Assembly (NCBI GenBank): GCA_024734555.1
Contig: JANPWX010000108.1
Coordinates: forward strand, 413,756-477,755
Direction of reading: 5' to 3'
From: Trochalopteron elliotii
Lineage: Eukaryota > Chordata > Aves > Passeriformes > Leiothrichidae
Length of the DNA: 64,000 nucleotides
This document shows positions 23,364 through 36,035 of the stretch, one piece after another; positions within the stretch are counted from its first letter, which is position 1; each line of letters opens with the position of its first letter. The translations under genes were made by a program, and so were the position numbers. The notes beneath the pieces are model-generated. The model had not been told where the DNA came from, did no database searches, and worked only from the letters and a program-made list of their open reading frames with translations.

Positions 23364-25065
23364 CTTATTAATCTGCAGATAAAACTTCTTGCTATGCAAT
23401 TGAGTAAAATATTTCTGAGGAGCAACTAAGTGGAGGTCATTTATGTCAGGAGAGCTCATTGTAAGAGGTTGTCCTGTGGAAGTCAAGCCAGATTACTAAC
23501 AGTGGCAACGTCTGATCAACTAAGAAGAGATCTCTTTCTCCTTGGAAGTCCTCAGGATCAAAGGGAAAGCAAACCAATTACATGGTACCAGAGCATCCTT
23601 CTGTTGTTTAACTGCATTGCAGAATATTTTTATTTCAAGACTTTCATACAGATCCAGGCACATTTTCCTAACTATTCTTATACTTCAGAAAAAAAAAAAA
23701 AATACGCAAAATTAATGAGATGTTTAGACTAATCGAAATTCTTTAACTTCCTTATCTGGTTATTCTCTATAAATATAGTGGATATGATTTGTTTTTCTCA
23801 TGTAAAAAAAGTGTCATTGATGGAAATGTTGTAGAAATAGAGTTTATATGTTTTACTTTCAGGAACACTATAAATAATCCATTCTGAAAAACGTTATGAG
23901 TGACACTTGAGGATAATTTAGAGACCCAGATAACAGATAGTTATAAATTTGCTACCTGCTTACAGTAAAGTGAAGGGTCATTTCCAGAAGTTGCTGAAAG
24001 TCAGCTTAAATGGAGACTTCTTTCATGTTGCAGTCATTTAGGAGGAAAAATATAATTTTTTTACTAGGGCTGGTAATAGAAGAAAGACCTATCTGTGATA
24101 GTCTTGCACTGTATAATTAAACTGTATAATAATGTTAGTGACAAGCATTTTATTTTGTCATAAGAGGAGTGCTTCTTCAGAATTTTCTTTGGGAAACAAA
24201 ATCCTTCAAATAGAAAGAGATCTAGGGTTTACCTGAAAAAGAACGAAGTAACTGTGAAACTGTGCAGCAGCCCAGGCAGATCTTGTTTTAGGAGATGATT
24301 CCTGGATCAAATGCTGCAGTGAGCCAATGCTGCACTGGAGGGTTGACAAGTAAAGTAAACGAGTTTGTCACCAGAGGGAATCACAGAGAAATCACCTGTT
24401 AATGGAAATGCTACTGCACTGCTGCAGATCCTGATTTATAAAGGCACTAAAACCAATACTATGTCAAATTTATTGGTCTAAGTCAAAGACTATATTCTTA
24501 AAAACACACACCTAGATTCTAGCTGCCTAGGATTCTACTGCTAAAATCACTGTATGCTGAAGGATCATCAATCCATGTATGGGAATAACTATCCTAAAAT
24601 CACTGAGCAGCTCAATACCTCTTTTAAGATCTTTAAGATCCTCCAACCAGATCTGCATTCTCATTTCTTTTACTTCCAGAGGGATATAACATCATTGGTG
24701 TGCTCAGATTTTTCTTAGTAAACACTGACATGACTGAGTGCTGTACAAGGTACTAAGAATGTCCACATTCATTTCATGTATGCTTTTAGATAGAGCACTA
24801 CCACCGAAATTTGTCTAATAACTCTGTAATTACTGCACTAATCCAGTATTTGAGAGAACTGGGTTCTCTGTTTTCCCACCTGTGACTCGATTCTCATACA
24901 CTTTTGTTAGAGCAGCTCCATAATCTATTGTCTCTAGCTGAGCTGGGATATATCCATATTTTCTGAATGCTCACCACTCTTTGTGCCCCTGTGAGTAATA
25001 AATGCTACAAATAGCAGCAGAAGTAACACAAATTCAGACAAAAGGGAAATGCTTCTGAAATTCGG

Positions 25066-25126
25066 TAGCGTAGTTGGTGCACAGTAGGAAGAAGAGGGAT
25101 CTAGGTCATGGACTTCAGTTCAAGCC
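25066..25126 (+). repeat. Possible tRNA-derived SINE relic (A and B boxes)
   Basis: TAGCGTAGTTGG (25066-25077) fits the tRNA A-box pattern TRGCNNAGYNGG at every position, and GTTCAAGCC (25118-25126) fits the B-box core GTTCRANNC. The spacing (52 bases start to start) is in the range of tRNA-derived SINEs. The intervening and flanking bases do not fold into an obvious cloverleaf, so a functional tRNA is unlikely. The match could be chance. Confidence 0.25.
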
Positions 25127-28100
25127 TTGTTTGCATGTTTTATGGGGCCTAAACAAACCTCAGGACAGGTTTGAAACTGCATAGATGCAAAATAAATCTT
25201 CTATCAAAAAGTACTTACAAATTGCTCTGCCTTTCCCTGTACTTCACTGTGCTTCATTCAGTAAATTGTGGTGGCTGGACAACAGAAATTGAGTCAATTG
25301 CATTTATACGTGCATGGTTGGTTGAATGATTTTTTAATGTTATTGAAGGTAATCAGTTTCTGTATATCGTGAAAAGAAGCTGAATAAGTACATGGATAGG
25401 CAGATTTAGAAAGAACTATACCTCTTCAGCATGCTGCTGGTATCATCTGCCTGCAGCACAGCAAATGGGTCTCCTAGCAATTTTATCCCCTGATTGTGTG
25501 GCAGTCAGAATACAGAGATTGATATTGAGAAACATTAAACACATCTCGTCTTCTTTTTCCTCTTAATTTTATGCTTATCAGTTTTATGTAAACCCTGAAA
25601 TGAGAATGAAAATGATTGTCTAATTCATTCATGCTACCTGAGCATTAATTCTTGCTGGGTTTCTTTGGAACGTTTTTTATTCATTTATTCCATCCTCTGT
25701 ACTTTCTTACAGGCATCTGTTCTTTTAGCCCAGACATTTGATTAAATCACTACAGTTGTCTTCTGAAAGTTATAGTTTGCAGTTTTGCAGTGCTCTGGTA
25801 TGGGTCATGTTGTTTTGTTCCTGTTGGAACTTTGTCATTTCTTATAAACTAGTGTTTATGCAGTGAGAAAGACGAAGAGGGTAGCTCAATTAGCAAAGAT
25901 TGGTTTTGAAAAAGAGCCAAGGATTAATGCATTTGTCTCTCAAAAATAATTTGAACTAGAATATTCTTGTAGAAGATTGTAGATATGTTTCAGGCAGAGG
26001 AAGGAACTGAGGCCGGGATTTCCATATCCCATAACTTCTGGGTTTCAACAAAATGAAATACTTTTATATTTTTAAATGAGTTTCTTTGTTAAAAATATCC
26101 TAATATTTATTTCCAGCTTAAATATAATGACATCTTTGATACAGAGGGAATCTTTTCAAATTTTTCTGTCTCAGGAAAACAAAACAAAGCAAAAAGCATC
26201 TTAGCGTTTCACCTGAAACAGTTTTTCTATATTAGATTTTTCTTTTTTTACCTGCCAACAGAAAAATCAATTTGAACAACCCTAGATCAGACTATGGATG
26301 TACTTGTGTTCTAATGATTTTCAGCATCCAGAAATCACTTGCCTTTGACATGCATCACAACCATCTGTTCTTAAAAAAAAAAAAAAATCAACTAGAAAAG
26401 TTTCTAATACTAATATACGTACATCGCATAAAAACTACTATATGAATGCAAAGTTTTAAAACCTACAAAACAAACATCAAGTTATCAGTTTGTCTTCTCA
26501 TATTATTTAAAGATTAAAACAAAGTTGAGGGACAAAAGGAAAAAAAAAGAATTTAAATCCAAATACTTCCAAAGCAGACAAGACACTTACATTTGCTTTC
26601 TTCTACATCAACTGCAATAAGGACCTCAGAACAAAACAGTAGTAAGTGCTCTCAGAAAAGGAAGATGAAAATTGTGGGAAAGCACTTAGATGTTTGGGAC
26701 CAAAATTTTGTGTGGTTCCAACTGTGGAAAAAACTCGGCCCTGCAGTCAACTTATGCTGTAGGGAGAAAGATGCTCAGTAAATACAATCTTTATTTATTT
26801 ATCATTTGCATAGAGGTTAAGCTAGAAAGAAAAAAATCTGGCCGTTTTCTTTTGGCTTCTACTGGATTATTTATCTGAATTTGGTGGTAAATACCTTAAG
26901 ATTGTTGTGAGCCACCAAGAAATGGCTCTGCAGCTTAACTAAAATTACATTCTTGTTTTAAGTGGAATTTCACATTCAAAATCTTACAGTAATGGCGGGG
27001 AGGAAAGGCAAGAAATAAAACAGTTGATTTTAAATTATTTAAATAATGAAAATAAATATGAATAAAAAAGTTTTACAGTTTTTCAGTCCTCTTCTGATCT
27101 GCTAAGGACATGTCACAATTTGCATCACGTCACCAAATTTAAGTGTATCCTCTGCCAGGCTTGGGAACAGAAGGAAGGCAGGCTGTTGCAACGGAACATC
27201 AGTTTCTTATTACTCCCTTTATGGATTCTTGCAAAGGTGATATTCTGAAGCAAGCATATGGAGTCCTTTCTAAAGCAAGCAGGATAAATGCAATCTATAC
27301 TTTGGATTACCAGATATCTTTTGTTAGTGTTGTTGAAGAGGTAATATAGTACACCAAATCCATGTATTCTCTAATTCTCTACATGCTTTTTGTACTTTTT
27401 TCTGATTGACATTGTACAGCTGTCTTACTACTCCTTCTGTTAGAGCCTCTGATGAGCACTTTGTTTCCATATTCAGCTTCCAAGGCACAATTCTGTGTTG
27501 GTGTTGAAAAGCTGAAATTGGAAGAAAGCCTCACAGAAATGTTCCAAGCAAGTGAGGACAAGTCCCTATAGCTCCAATGAAGGACTCTGTCTAAATCCAG
27601 AATTTTATCAATGTAGCAAAAATATCTCACTAGTATAAATAATTAATTCAAATTATCATTTATGCTTTGCCACTACTCTTTAACATACACTGGGTATGCT
27701 TAATGAAGTACAGCCAACAAAAGAAAAAACTATCTTGTGCCTCAGACACTGATGCTGTGTCCTTAGATATGTGCCATATCATCGTCAAGATTTAAATTTC
27801 AAAAGAAACCAGCTTTGCACGTTCCACTGTTTGAATTTCCAAGAATGGCCAAGTTGGCAGATATGCAAACCAATTTAATTCTGCCTGGCACCATAGTTCT
27901 TTTCCTGGTCCTCAAAGATTATTCTTTGAAAGAACTGAACCACAAAAGAAAAGATTACTCACTACTGGACAACACATGTCTTGTCTGGAAACAAATGTGG
28001 ATGCGCTTGCCAGCTGTTAATCAAAGTATACAGACAAATAAATTATTAAAATGCTAGACGGACTTAAAGTTCAGTAGTAGCCTTCTGATCTTAGAGTACA

Positions 28101-30880
28101 GCTCTCTTCCTGTATATTGCTCAATGCTCACATTGTTTCTACTCTTTATTTTCATATTTCAACTATGCATTTTTATAAATACATTCTTTAATCATATTCA
28201 TTATAAACACGAAAGCTCCACTTGTTTTCTACTCAGTTAAACTAGTGCAGACAAATTGAAAACCTTTATTACACCCCTCTCCTCTCAAGAGGGCCACTGC
28301 AGCAGCAGTTGACATGATTTGAATCACTGAGATGTTATTACCCATGAAAAGAAAATTTAAGCAAACAGTGTTTGCTGCATGATATGGAACTACCACTGCC
28401 TGAATTCTAAATCTTTGTGAATTCTCTTTGTTACCAAGAACTGACACTGTGTTTGATAAATTTTATTTAAAACTGAGTGGATCAACATTTTATTAAAAAA
28501 ATGTAAAAAAACAGTCAAAAAAATGTTTCAGAATGAGGAATTTAGATTCCAATAAAAGTTAATCAATGGCAGAGTTATTTTCTGGGAATTTCTATTAGTT
28601 ACTATATCTTAGATTTCTGCCACTGACTCTGAATTTAAATAAAAGACCAGAAAATTTAGGCAAATTTAACATTAAAAAAGGGTGGTTATATGTAAGTATT
28701 ATATGCACACTCCAATTCTGACACTGTACTGTGCACGACTAAAATAAGCAAAGCAAATCTCTATAGTTTGAGATCTAACTTTTTGTTAGCTTCAATAAAA
28801 GTCAAGCTAGAAAAGAATCAACAGAATGAGATTACCGTGATATGATCAGAATTTAACAAAAATATATTACTAGGATACTATTGAACTGATGGGAGGGGGG
28901 TTCAGAATTCCTTTGTATGGAAATTAACCAATTCTCATCATCACCAGGATGTTAGAAAAGTCTGTTTTAGGATAAAGCTACAGAAGGAGCTAGAGTTGTT
29001 TTAGTCCTTATCAAAAATGGTGTGTAGGAAATGTTTTGGGCTACTTACTGTACCAGTTTGGTAGAGCAGTTAAAAAGGTTGTATTTCAGTACCTCTTATT
29101 TTTTGCTGACTGTGAGTGAAAAGTACGTGTATGTAGGCAACTTCCACCTCTTTACATCTTCCTAATCATTCCTAGCTGTTGGTGAGGCAAGTCCCAGGTT
29201 TCTGGATGGGAACTGTGTGGGGCCTGGGAGTTATACGACTTCATGGGAAAATTTTAAAGACAAATTCATTTTATTTGGAAAGCACTGGGGGCTGCATTGG
29301 AAATAACTTGTGCTTCCCATAATTGTCCTACTTCTTGTGTGACTGTGGAACTGAAGCTCTTTTCTGAGCATAGTGATCATGTTGAGCTTTACATATAATG
29401 ATGGAGAGGTAAGGTGCTGAAAAAATGTTAGATACCAAAGGATACCATGTTATTCTGCCATAAAAGAAGCTGGGAAAAAAGGTACAGCTGCATGTTTCTA
29501 TCCCAGTTCTTTTTACTCTAGATACTTCTGCACAGAGTTGTTGAGGATATTGGCTATGCCACTAGGAAAACAGTCATCACAATGAATTTAGGAAGGTAAA
29601 GCTACAGATCTAGGTAAGTGTAAGTCCTTCCTCACAAGAAAGCAAAAGGGTATAAGCACTTTTTAAAAGACTTCAGTATGATGTGTAGTAAGATTAATTT
29701 CTCCCCTCTCATATTCTGAAGTTGACCTTCAAATTTGTCAACTGCATTGAGTAATTGTCAAATTGCAAATAGAAAAAGGAAACGAGCAAGTGTTCTATGA
29801 AGGAGAAGACAAAGTAAAATTTAATATAATTTCTCTATTTCCATTGAAAATCTGAAAAGCTAGGCCTTAAAAGATTCCCAAGAATGGGCACAAATTATAT
29901 TTAATGTCTTTATTTTTAGAGATTGGAAAAAATCTCAATGGAAAAAGTGATACCTATATAATGAAAATGCAGGAGGACCATTTAGCAAAATAGCTCAGGC
30001 CTGCTGGAATTAACCAATTTCATATTGAAATACACTTTTTTATGTTGTGCAGTTAGATCTTCTGACAAAGCACAATAGCAGCAAAGTAAATCACAGGAAG
30101 CAAAATCTGTGCTATAGCTCAGAAAAGTAGAACATGGATGTTATGCCTATTAATTCTATCCATTTTAGCTCTCAACCCAGTAATAATTGCTGTAGACACA
30201 CCTCTAAAAGCACCTTCCCTTTTGTATGTTTCTACAAACCATTTGTAAAGTTTCAAAACCAATCTGTATGTAAAAAAAAAAAAATTGTGGTTGTCATCTC
30301 AAAATCAAATTTTCCCTTGTGCCCGTATTTAAATGGATTACAGGTTATATAAATGCAAGTTTTATCATGGTAGCAGAGAAGAACTGATACAGCATAATAA
30401 TTTTTTCATTAAAGTGTAAATGAGCAAATCATAATAAGAGGTGGTTGCATAGTTTGCTCCTGATACCTTTGGTAAATCTAAACATGTATATTCAAAATCA
30501 ATGGTTGTCCAAGAAGCATCTTTGCAAATTTCTTCAATTTAATCTGCTCTGCCTTCCTTTCAACACTTGTTACAATATTTTATAAATGAGATATCAGTCT
30601 CCTACAGTCATCAGATGGTGAGAGCTTATTAAAGGCTATTTGAGTGGGAAAGGAATTGGGGGTGGGGGGAAAGAAGCAGGAAGAATAAAAGTGCAGATCT
30701 GCTGGATTACTTGTGTTAAAATTCACAACAGATTTAGTGATTAAAATATAATTAATTATCTGTGTTATTTATTAGTAGCCAGCTAAACACACTATTAAAA
30801 ATCAAAAATTTAAAAAATTAATTATGAAAACAATGTAAAACAGGAAGTAACATATACATCAGCATTTTCTTTGGTTTGGG

Positions 30881-30942
30881 CTTTAAGATACTTAATATAC
30901 TTTTTATACTTATTATACTTTAAGATACTTAATATACTTTTT
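30881..30942 (+). repeat. Local tandem duplication, period 37 bp
   Basis: The 25-base unit starting CTTTAAGATACTTAATATAC occurs at 30881-30905 and again at 30918-30942 with no mismatch, so the period is 37 bases. Just downstream, TATTTGCTAT is also duplicated (about 30967-30988). This is consistent with replication slippage in AT-rich DNA. Confidence 0.9.
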
Positions 30943-31500
30943 CTCCTGAAGCTATATAACAGGAATATATTTGCTATTATATTTGCTATAACTTGCAAAC
31001 AAGTTTATATTTTGCTTTGACGCTATTAAATTAACAACTAACAGATATTCAATTGATGCTAGCTTAAATATTATTAGACCAATTTTGAGGGGTTAACTAA
31101 ATTTAAAATAAATTAATCATGAGATAGATCAGTAATAAAATAGAAAAGCATCTGACAAAGACAGGCACTGTTTGCAAAAATGTTATGGAGGTTCTCTGTT
31201 GACATTTCATCAGTGTCCCTACTCACGCTTGGCAAGGGAAAGTGTCAGACAAAACGAGGAGATTTATTTGTACACTGGTTCTTAAAATGTCCCCTGAGAC
31301 TTCCTGGGTTACCTGGTGCTACAGGAGAAGTCCTGTAGGGAGTTATAAGCATGATTGCACACCAAAAAATCTAGTATTTTATCACTGCTCTTCAAGAGAA
31401 ACCCCATTTATTTTCCTGAAAGACAATTAAGGAAAATATCAATTTTCCTGAAAGCAAACCCATGATGTTTTTTATGGCTCAATATCAGGTTAGAAAAAGG

Positions 31501-31560
31501 CAAAAACAAACAAACAAATAAATAAATAAACAAAGAACAAACACAAGCAAAAAAAAACCC
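31501..31560 (+). repeat. AAAC/AAAT low-complexity repeat
   Basis: A run of CAAA and TAAA tetranucleotides (about 31506-31535) passes into an A/C-rich stretch. No poly-A retrotransposon body is recognisable upstream. Confidence 0.8.
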
Positions 31561-31634
31561 ACAACCCCAAACAAAAATAACCCCAAAACTCCCAGATGAA
31601 TTAATCTTTCATAATCCTTCAAGAGACATTTGGA

Positions 31635-31887
31635 ACAATCTGAAACACAGGATGTTCCATCTGAACATCAGGAAAAATTTATTCAGTGTGATGGTGATCA
31701 AGAACTGGCACCATCAAGAAGATTGCCCAGAGAGGGTGAGGAGTCTCATCCTCAGAGTCAGTCAAAAGCCACCTGGACATGGTCCCATACAAGCAGCTTC
31801 AGGCGGCCCTGCTTGAGCAGGGGGGTTGGACCAGATAACCTCCAAAGTTCCCTTGTGATCTCAGTCACTCTCTGATTCTTGATTCTG
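31635..31887 (+). mobile_element. CR1 LINE 3'-end fragment
   Basis: The sequence covers the last part of CR1 ORF2 and the 3' UTR. It starts near ACACAGGATGTTCCATCTGA (family peptide HRKFHLNM), passes TTGCCCAGAGAGGGTGAGGA, then GCTTGAGCAGGGGGGTTGGA, and ends in decayed octamer repeats (GATTCTTGATTCTG). It is strongly 5' truncated, the usual fate of LINE copies. Confidence 0.9.
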
Positions 31888-34828
31888 AGACAATGGGAGC
31901 AAAGAAAACCTGATTTCTTCTGGTATTTGTAAAATATAGTTAAGAAAATTGTTCACATTCATCTAAGAAAGGATACTTTAAGTACATGAAAAGACATACA
32001 GCTTTTTGTATTTAATGCTTGGACTTGGAAAGTGGTGTGGTGGTGAGAGACTGTCAATCTGATTTTGGATCTGTCAGTACCAGAGATTTTTCCTTAGCAA
32101 ATATTAGGAGGAAAGCATCACGAATTTCTAATATTAAATGCAAAAGCAAAATCCTCTGTAATGTGTATTCAAGTAAGGATTGAAGCTGCATTTTAGAATG
32201 TCCTTTGGACCAGTACATAAACATTTTCCTTTTTGGTTTGATGATATGGACAAGAACATAATGAAAGTCCTTTAACATTCTAGTTTATGGATTTGGGTAA
32301 TGCATGAACAGAGTTGATTGTGCCTCAGTGATTGTGTTTTTTTCTGCAGCATGTTACATTTCATGGACAACAAGTAATTAAGTTCCATCTGTTTAACAAC
32401 TTGGTCAGTGTTTAAGTGCACTTTACTTTTGTATTTTTAATGGAGTGACAATTTTTCTAACCTTTCATACAGAGAACAGTGACACTTAAATGTTTTTCTT
32501 GAGTGATGCAGATAAATCTTAACATACAATTACTGTATTAAAACAGAAATGCTAAAAGCTTGACTCTGGCTGGCTTCAGTTAGCAGAAAGTTGAGCATGT
32601 TTAAGATTGTCTGAGGGTATGGAGAAGCCAAGAGAACCACTACTCCAGGGTGATAATTTTCAGATAGAGGAATCACTCTGAATTTGGAGTCAGTCTACTG
32701 GGGAAGAAGATGCAGATAAATCACCATTCAGAAGATCACTTACATCTTTGATCAAGCAGATCAGATGAAAAGAACATTTAAACTCATTGAAAATGAAATT
32801 AAACCAAAGGTAGATCATGCTAGACTAAGTTTGATTTTATCTTTGATAACTGATCTTCCAAATAGTCTGATCTATAGATACGATGGTAAAGCATGGATGT
32901 AGTACCACATGGGAAAACACCAATTGTGCTGGGAAATAGAGCACTAGCACAAGAATTACAAAGAAATGATCAATGCATGACCGAAGTTTCAGCTATGCAG
33001 CTCTGTATTTTCCCATTTTCCAAATCTTGCTCAAAACCACAACTGCCATCTTGGAGCAAACACTGGTGAATTGTGTAGAAACATGAATTGTAAGACAGGA
33101 TAGATATGACTAGTGGAATTAAAGACCAAAGCTGAGAGGAATAGTAATTTTATTGATGACATCAACATGTGGAAATTTTAAGCTAGAGGGTGTGTACCGC
33201 CAGAAACAGATCAAACAATATGTATGAGGAACTAAGTGTCCTCAAGTGGCTTAGGTGGACTAGGATAAAATTTTATAATCAGAGGCATGCGATTAAAGAT
33301 TAGTAATTAATAATAATTTTACCATAGACTATTTACTGGAAATTATTATGGGTAGAAAGTCTTGATTACATAAGCTGGACACAGTATCTCATGTACACTT
33401 CAGCTTATAGAAAGGTAAATTTAGTATTAGATAAAGGCAAAATTAACCTAAAGACTTTGGAAAATATTATCTTTCTACAAGGCATTGAGAAATTGCTATC
33501 TTTGGTGCAGTGCTATCAATGTCCAAGAAAGATAAAGAAAGAAAAGCTTTGCTGAAAAGATGCTTCAGTTCAGCCTCCCCAAGCACTTCAGACATTAAAA
33601 TCCTACTGACTAGCCGAATGCCCACTGAAGTGATTGGTTTCAGTGGCAAAGTGAGGCATAAATAAGAGTAATGCAGACAAATACCTTAGAGGATCCAATC
33701 CCAAATTTTCTACTTTAATGAGAGAATAGCCAAGAATGGATACAACTGCTCTTTTTAAATTCCTTAGGGACATAACACTTGGAAAGGAAAAGAAATACAC
33801 ACAGGTAATGTTGGTATAAAAAGAAATAAGTACACACAGGTCATGACTAAATCTAGGCCAGAAACAAGTTCCTGACCACCAGAAAAACAAGGTTGGGATG
33901 GGGGGAAGAAAGGACAACAACCTTCTGACTTAAATAAAAAGGGTTAACACATTTTAGTATATTTATGATAGGATTGTGAAATATACAGGCTAATCACAAT
34001 AGAGCTCTAGTTCAAACCCACTTACAGTTTATTTACTTTGGTCTAAAAACATCTGGAGATCAGTTGTCAATGCAACTAGTCTTAAATATATCATGGTATA
34101 TCACTATGTTAAACCTCATCCTTGCTTGGAGGTGAGAGATATATGGAAAGAAATTTCATTACCTCTTGGTAACATCCTGAGTCTCTGGATCTGTGTAAAG
34201 ATGAGTTGAGCCCTAAATGGAAGCAGTAAGATGAGGTCAGGCTTCCAAAGGGTATGTTTTGATTCTCATTGATAAGAGGAATGGTTCTCAATGATTATTA
34301 AAAATATATTAATATATTATTAAAATATATTTTAAGAAAAGTTAATCTGGGAACATTTCTAGATTCAGTTTGCAGAAGTTCTTCTGTATGTGTTTTTTTC
34401 TCTTTTTTGATCAATTGCAGCATAATTAATATAATTCTATGAACTGTAACTTATCCTTTAAAAAATTTGAATGGTGTTGAATTCAATGAAGGAATCCCTA
34501 AGCAGATTTTACAGCTTCTGTAGGGACTACAGAATTCCTAAGGCCTCAGCCCTGGAACAGGTCTTGCTCCTAAAGTTTTGCCTTTAATCTGAAACAGTAA
34601 AAATGCTCCCCTAATCCAGGTAAGTGGCAGACACTTCTGCTGCTCTGAGTAAAGTAATACTCTTGTCTTGTCCATCTGGTTTACATCTTCCTTTTCTTTT
34701 CTCTGTGAAGAAATTAAATTAGGACTGTAACTTTTTGTCCTGCACTTAGTCTATAAGATATGAGCCAAATATAAGAAATGTGCAGCTTGGGATCTTTTTA
34801 ATGTGTTTCTCTTTCTGTGGAAAACTGT

Positions 34829-34905
34829 GGCAGGGAGAAGGGGAGAAAGAGATTGAGAGTTGAAGAACAAAAAGAGAGATTAAAAAGGAGAAGGAGAGAC
34901 TGAGA
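34829..34905 (+). repeat. GA-rich low-complexity patch
   Basis: Dense GAGAAA, GGAGA and AAGAGAG motifs with few pyrimidines. There is no higher-order unit. Confidence 0.75.
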
Positions 34906-36003
34906 CCCTGGTGACTATGATTATTTCTGCTTTGGTTGATGTCAGGGCCTTTTCTGTTTCAAGAAAACACACTATCACAAAAGCAATTCCCAACATTTGA
35001 TGCTTTGTAGGAAAATGTCACTGTGGGTATCATGTAAAGACTACGGATTGTTAGAAAACAATAATTTAAAAATGAGTCTGAGGTGTTTAGAAACACACTG
35101 ATTGGGACTGAGATTGGGATGAATAATAACTCATCCTTTTCTGCTAAAATTTATTATGCACGGTACTGTGGAAATTCCTTGGCTAAATGGAAGTCCAGCC
35201 TCTCAGTTTGATTGCTGAAACAGTACCACTGTTTCAGATGAATACACTTGTCTACATAGTGTCATTTCAAGAAAAGTTGGAGTATTTTTGGTCCAAAAGA
35301 ATGCATCAGTTATAGCTCAATAGCATTTTGCCAAAATATATGAGAAGTATGATAATAAGATGGAGTCAACAGCTGACTTTGATCAAGTTTCATTTATGTA
35401 ATTTTTACTTTAGAAAACCAGATCAAAATACAGCTTTTGATCAAGTGTGCTGCTGTCTCCAATATAAACACATGCATATCCTTTTGCCACCAAAATAAAG
35501 GTAGTAGGACCTTCTTAACTAATACGATTGCAACAGAATGTTGTGGCTGCCTCTAACTCTATTTGGTATTCTGATATATTTTAGCTGAGATATTTGAATT
35601 AGTCTGTGCTATTTAAGGACAGACAACTACACAATATACTTTAAACAGTATCTTTTTACTGCTCTCTAAAAATAAATATCCTTTTCATTACTAGGCATTT
35701 TGTAGGTTTAACTTAGTGATTCATGAAGCAAAAATTATAGGGTCAATTACACAAACTCCAAATTATTTTAAGCTTTTTTATGCTTTTTCACTTATATGTG
35801 CCCTTCATTTTAGCCATTAACATTTGGCATTGGAGCTATAGAATTTTGATTAGTCAAACCAAAGCATCGGTTTTCAATTAACATAGAATCTAACAACACT
35901 TAAACATGATAGGACTGGACCATTTACAGAAGCACTGGTTTACAAAAAAAAAAAGTTAATATAAATTTCCAACAACATTCAACTTTGCACTTAAAGCATA
36001 TTT

Positions 36004-36035
36004 ACTCAGATAAATGGACAGCATTTTATCTGAGT
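36004..36035. repeat. Perfect 11-bp inverted repeat
   Basis: ACTCAGATAAA (36004-36014) and its reverse complement TTTATCTGAGT (36025-36035) are separated by 10 bases. The arms are short and AT-rich, so chance origin is possible. Confidence 0.85.

Larger units (their letters stand above)
17011..31634. other. Long unannotated AT-rich non-coding tract
   Basis: About 14.6 kb without a recognisable gene or CR1/LTR element. Listed separately are a 13-bp-arm hairpin at 23331-23363, a tRNA-like A/B-box pair at 25066-25126, a tandem duplication at 30881-30942 and an AAAC/AAAT-rich stretch at 31501-31560. Open frames of about 120 codons at 20269-19910 (minus) and 104 codons at 22205-21891 (minus) have no family I recognise. 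It may hold very old repeats or conserved elements not visible by eye. Confidence 0.5.

Noticed and set aside
25060..25135. A functional tRNA gene
   Set aside because: A and B boxes match, but I cannot fold acceptor, anticodon and T stems around them.
32700..33250. Possible degraded processed pseudogene (open for about 58 codons near 32745-32900)
   Set aside because: The peptide did not match any family I know, the frame is short, and no poly-A tail or duplication was visible.
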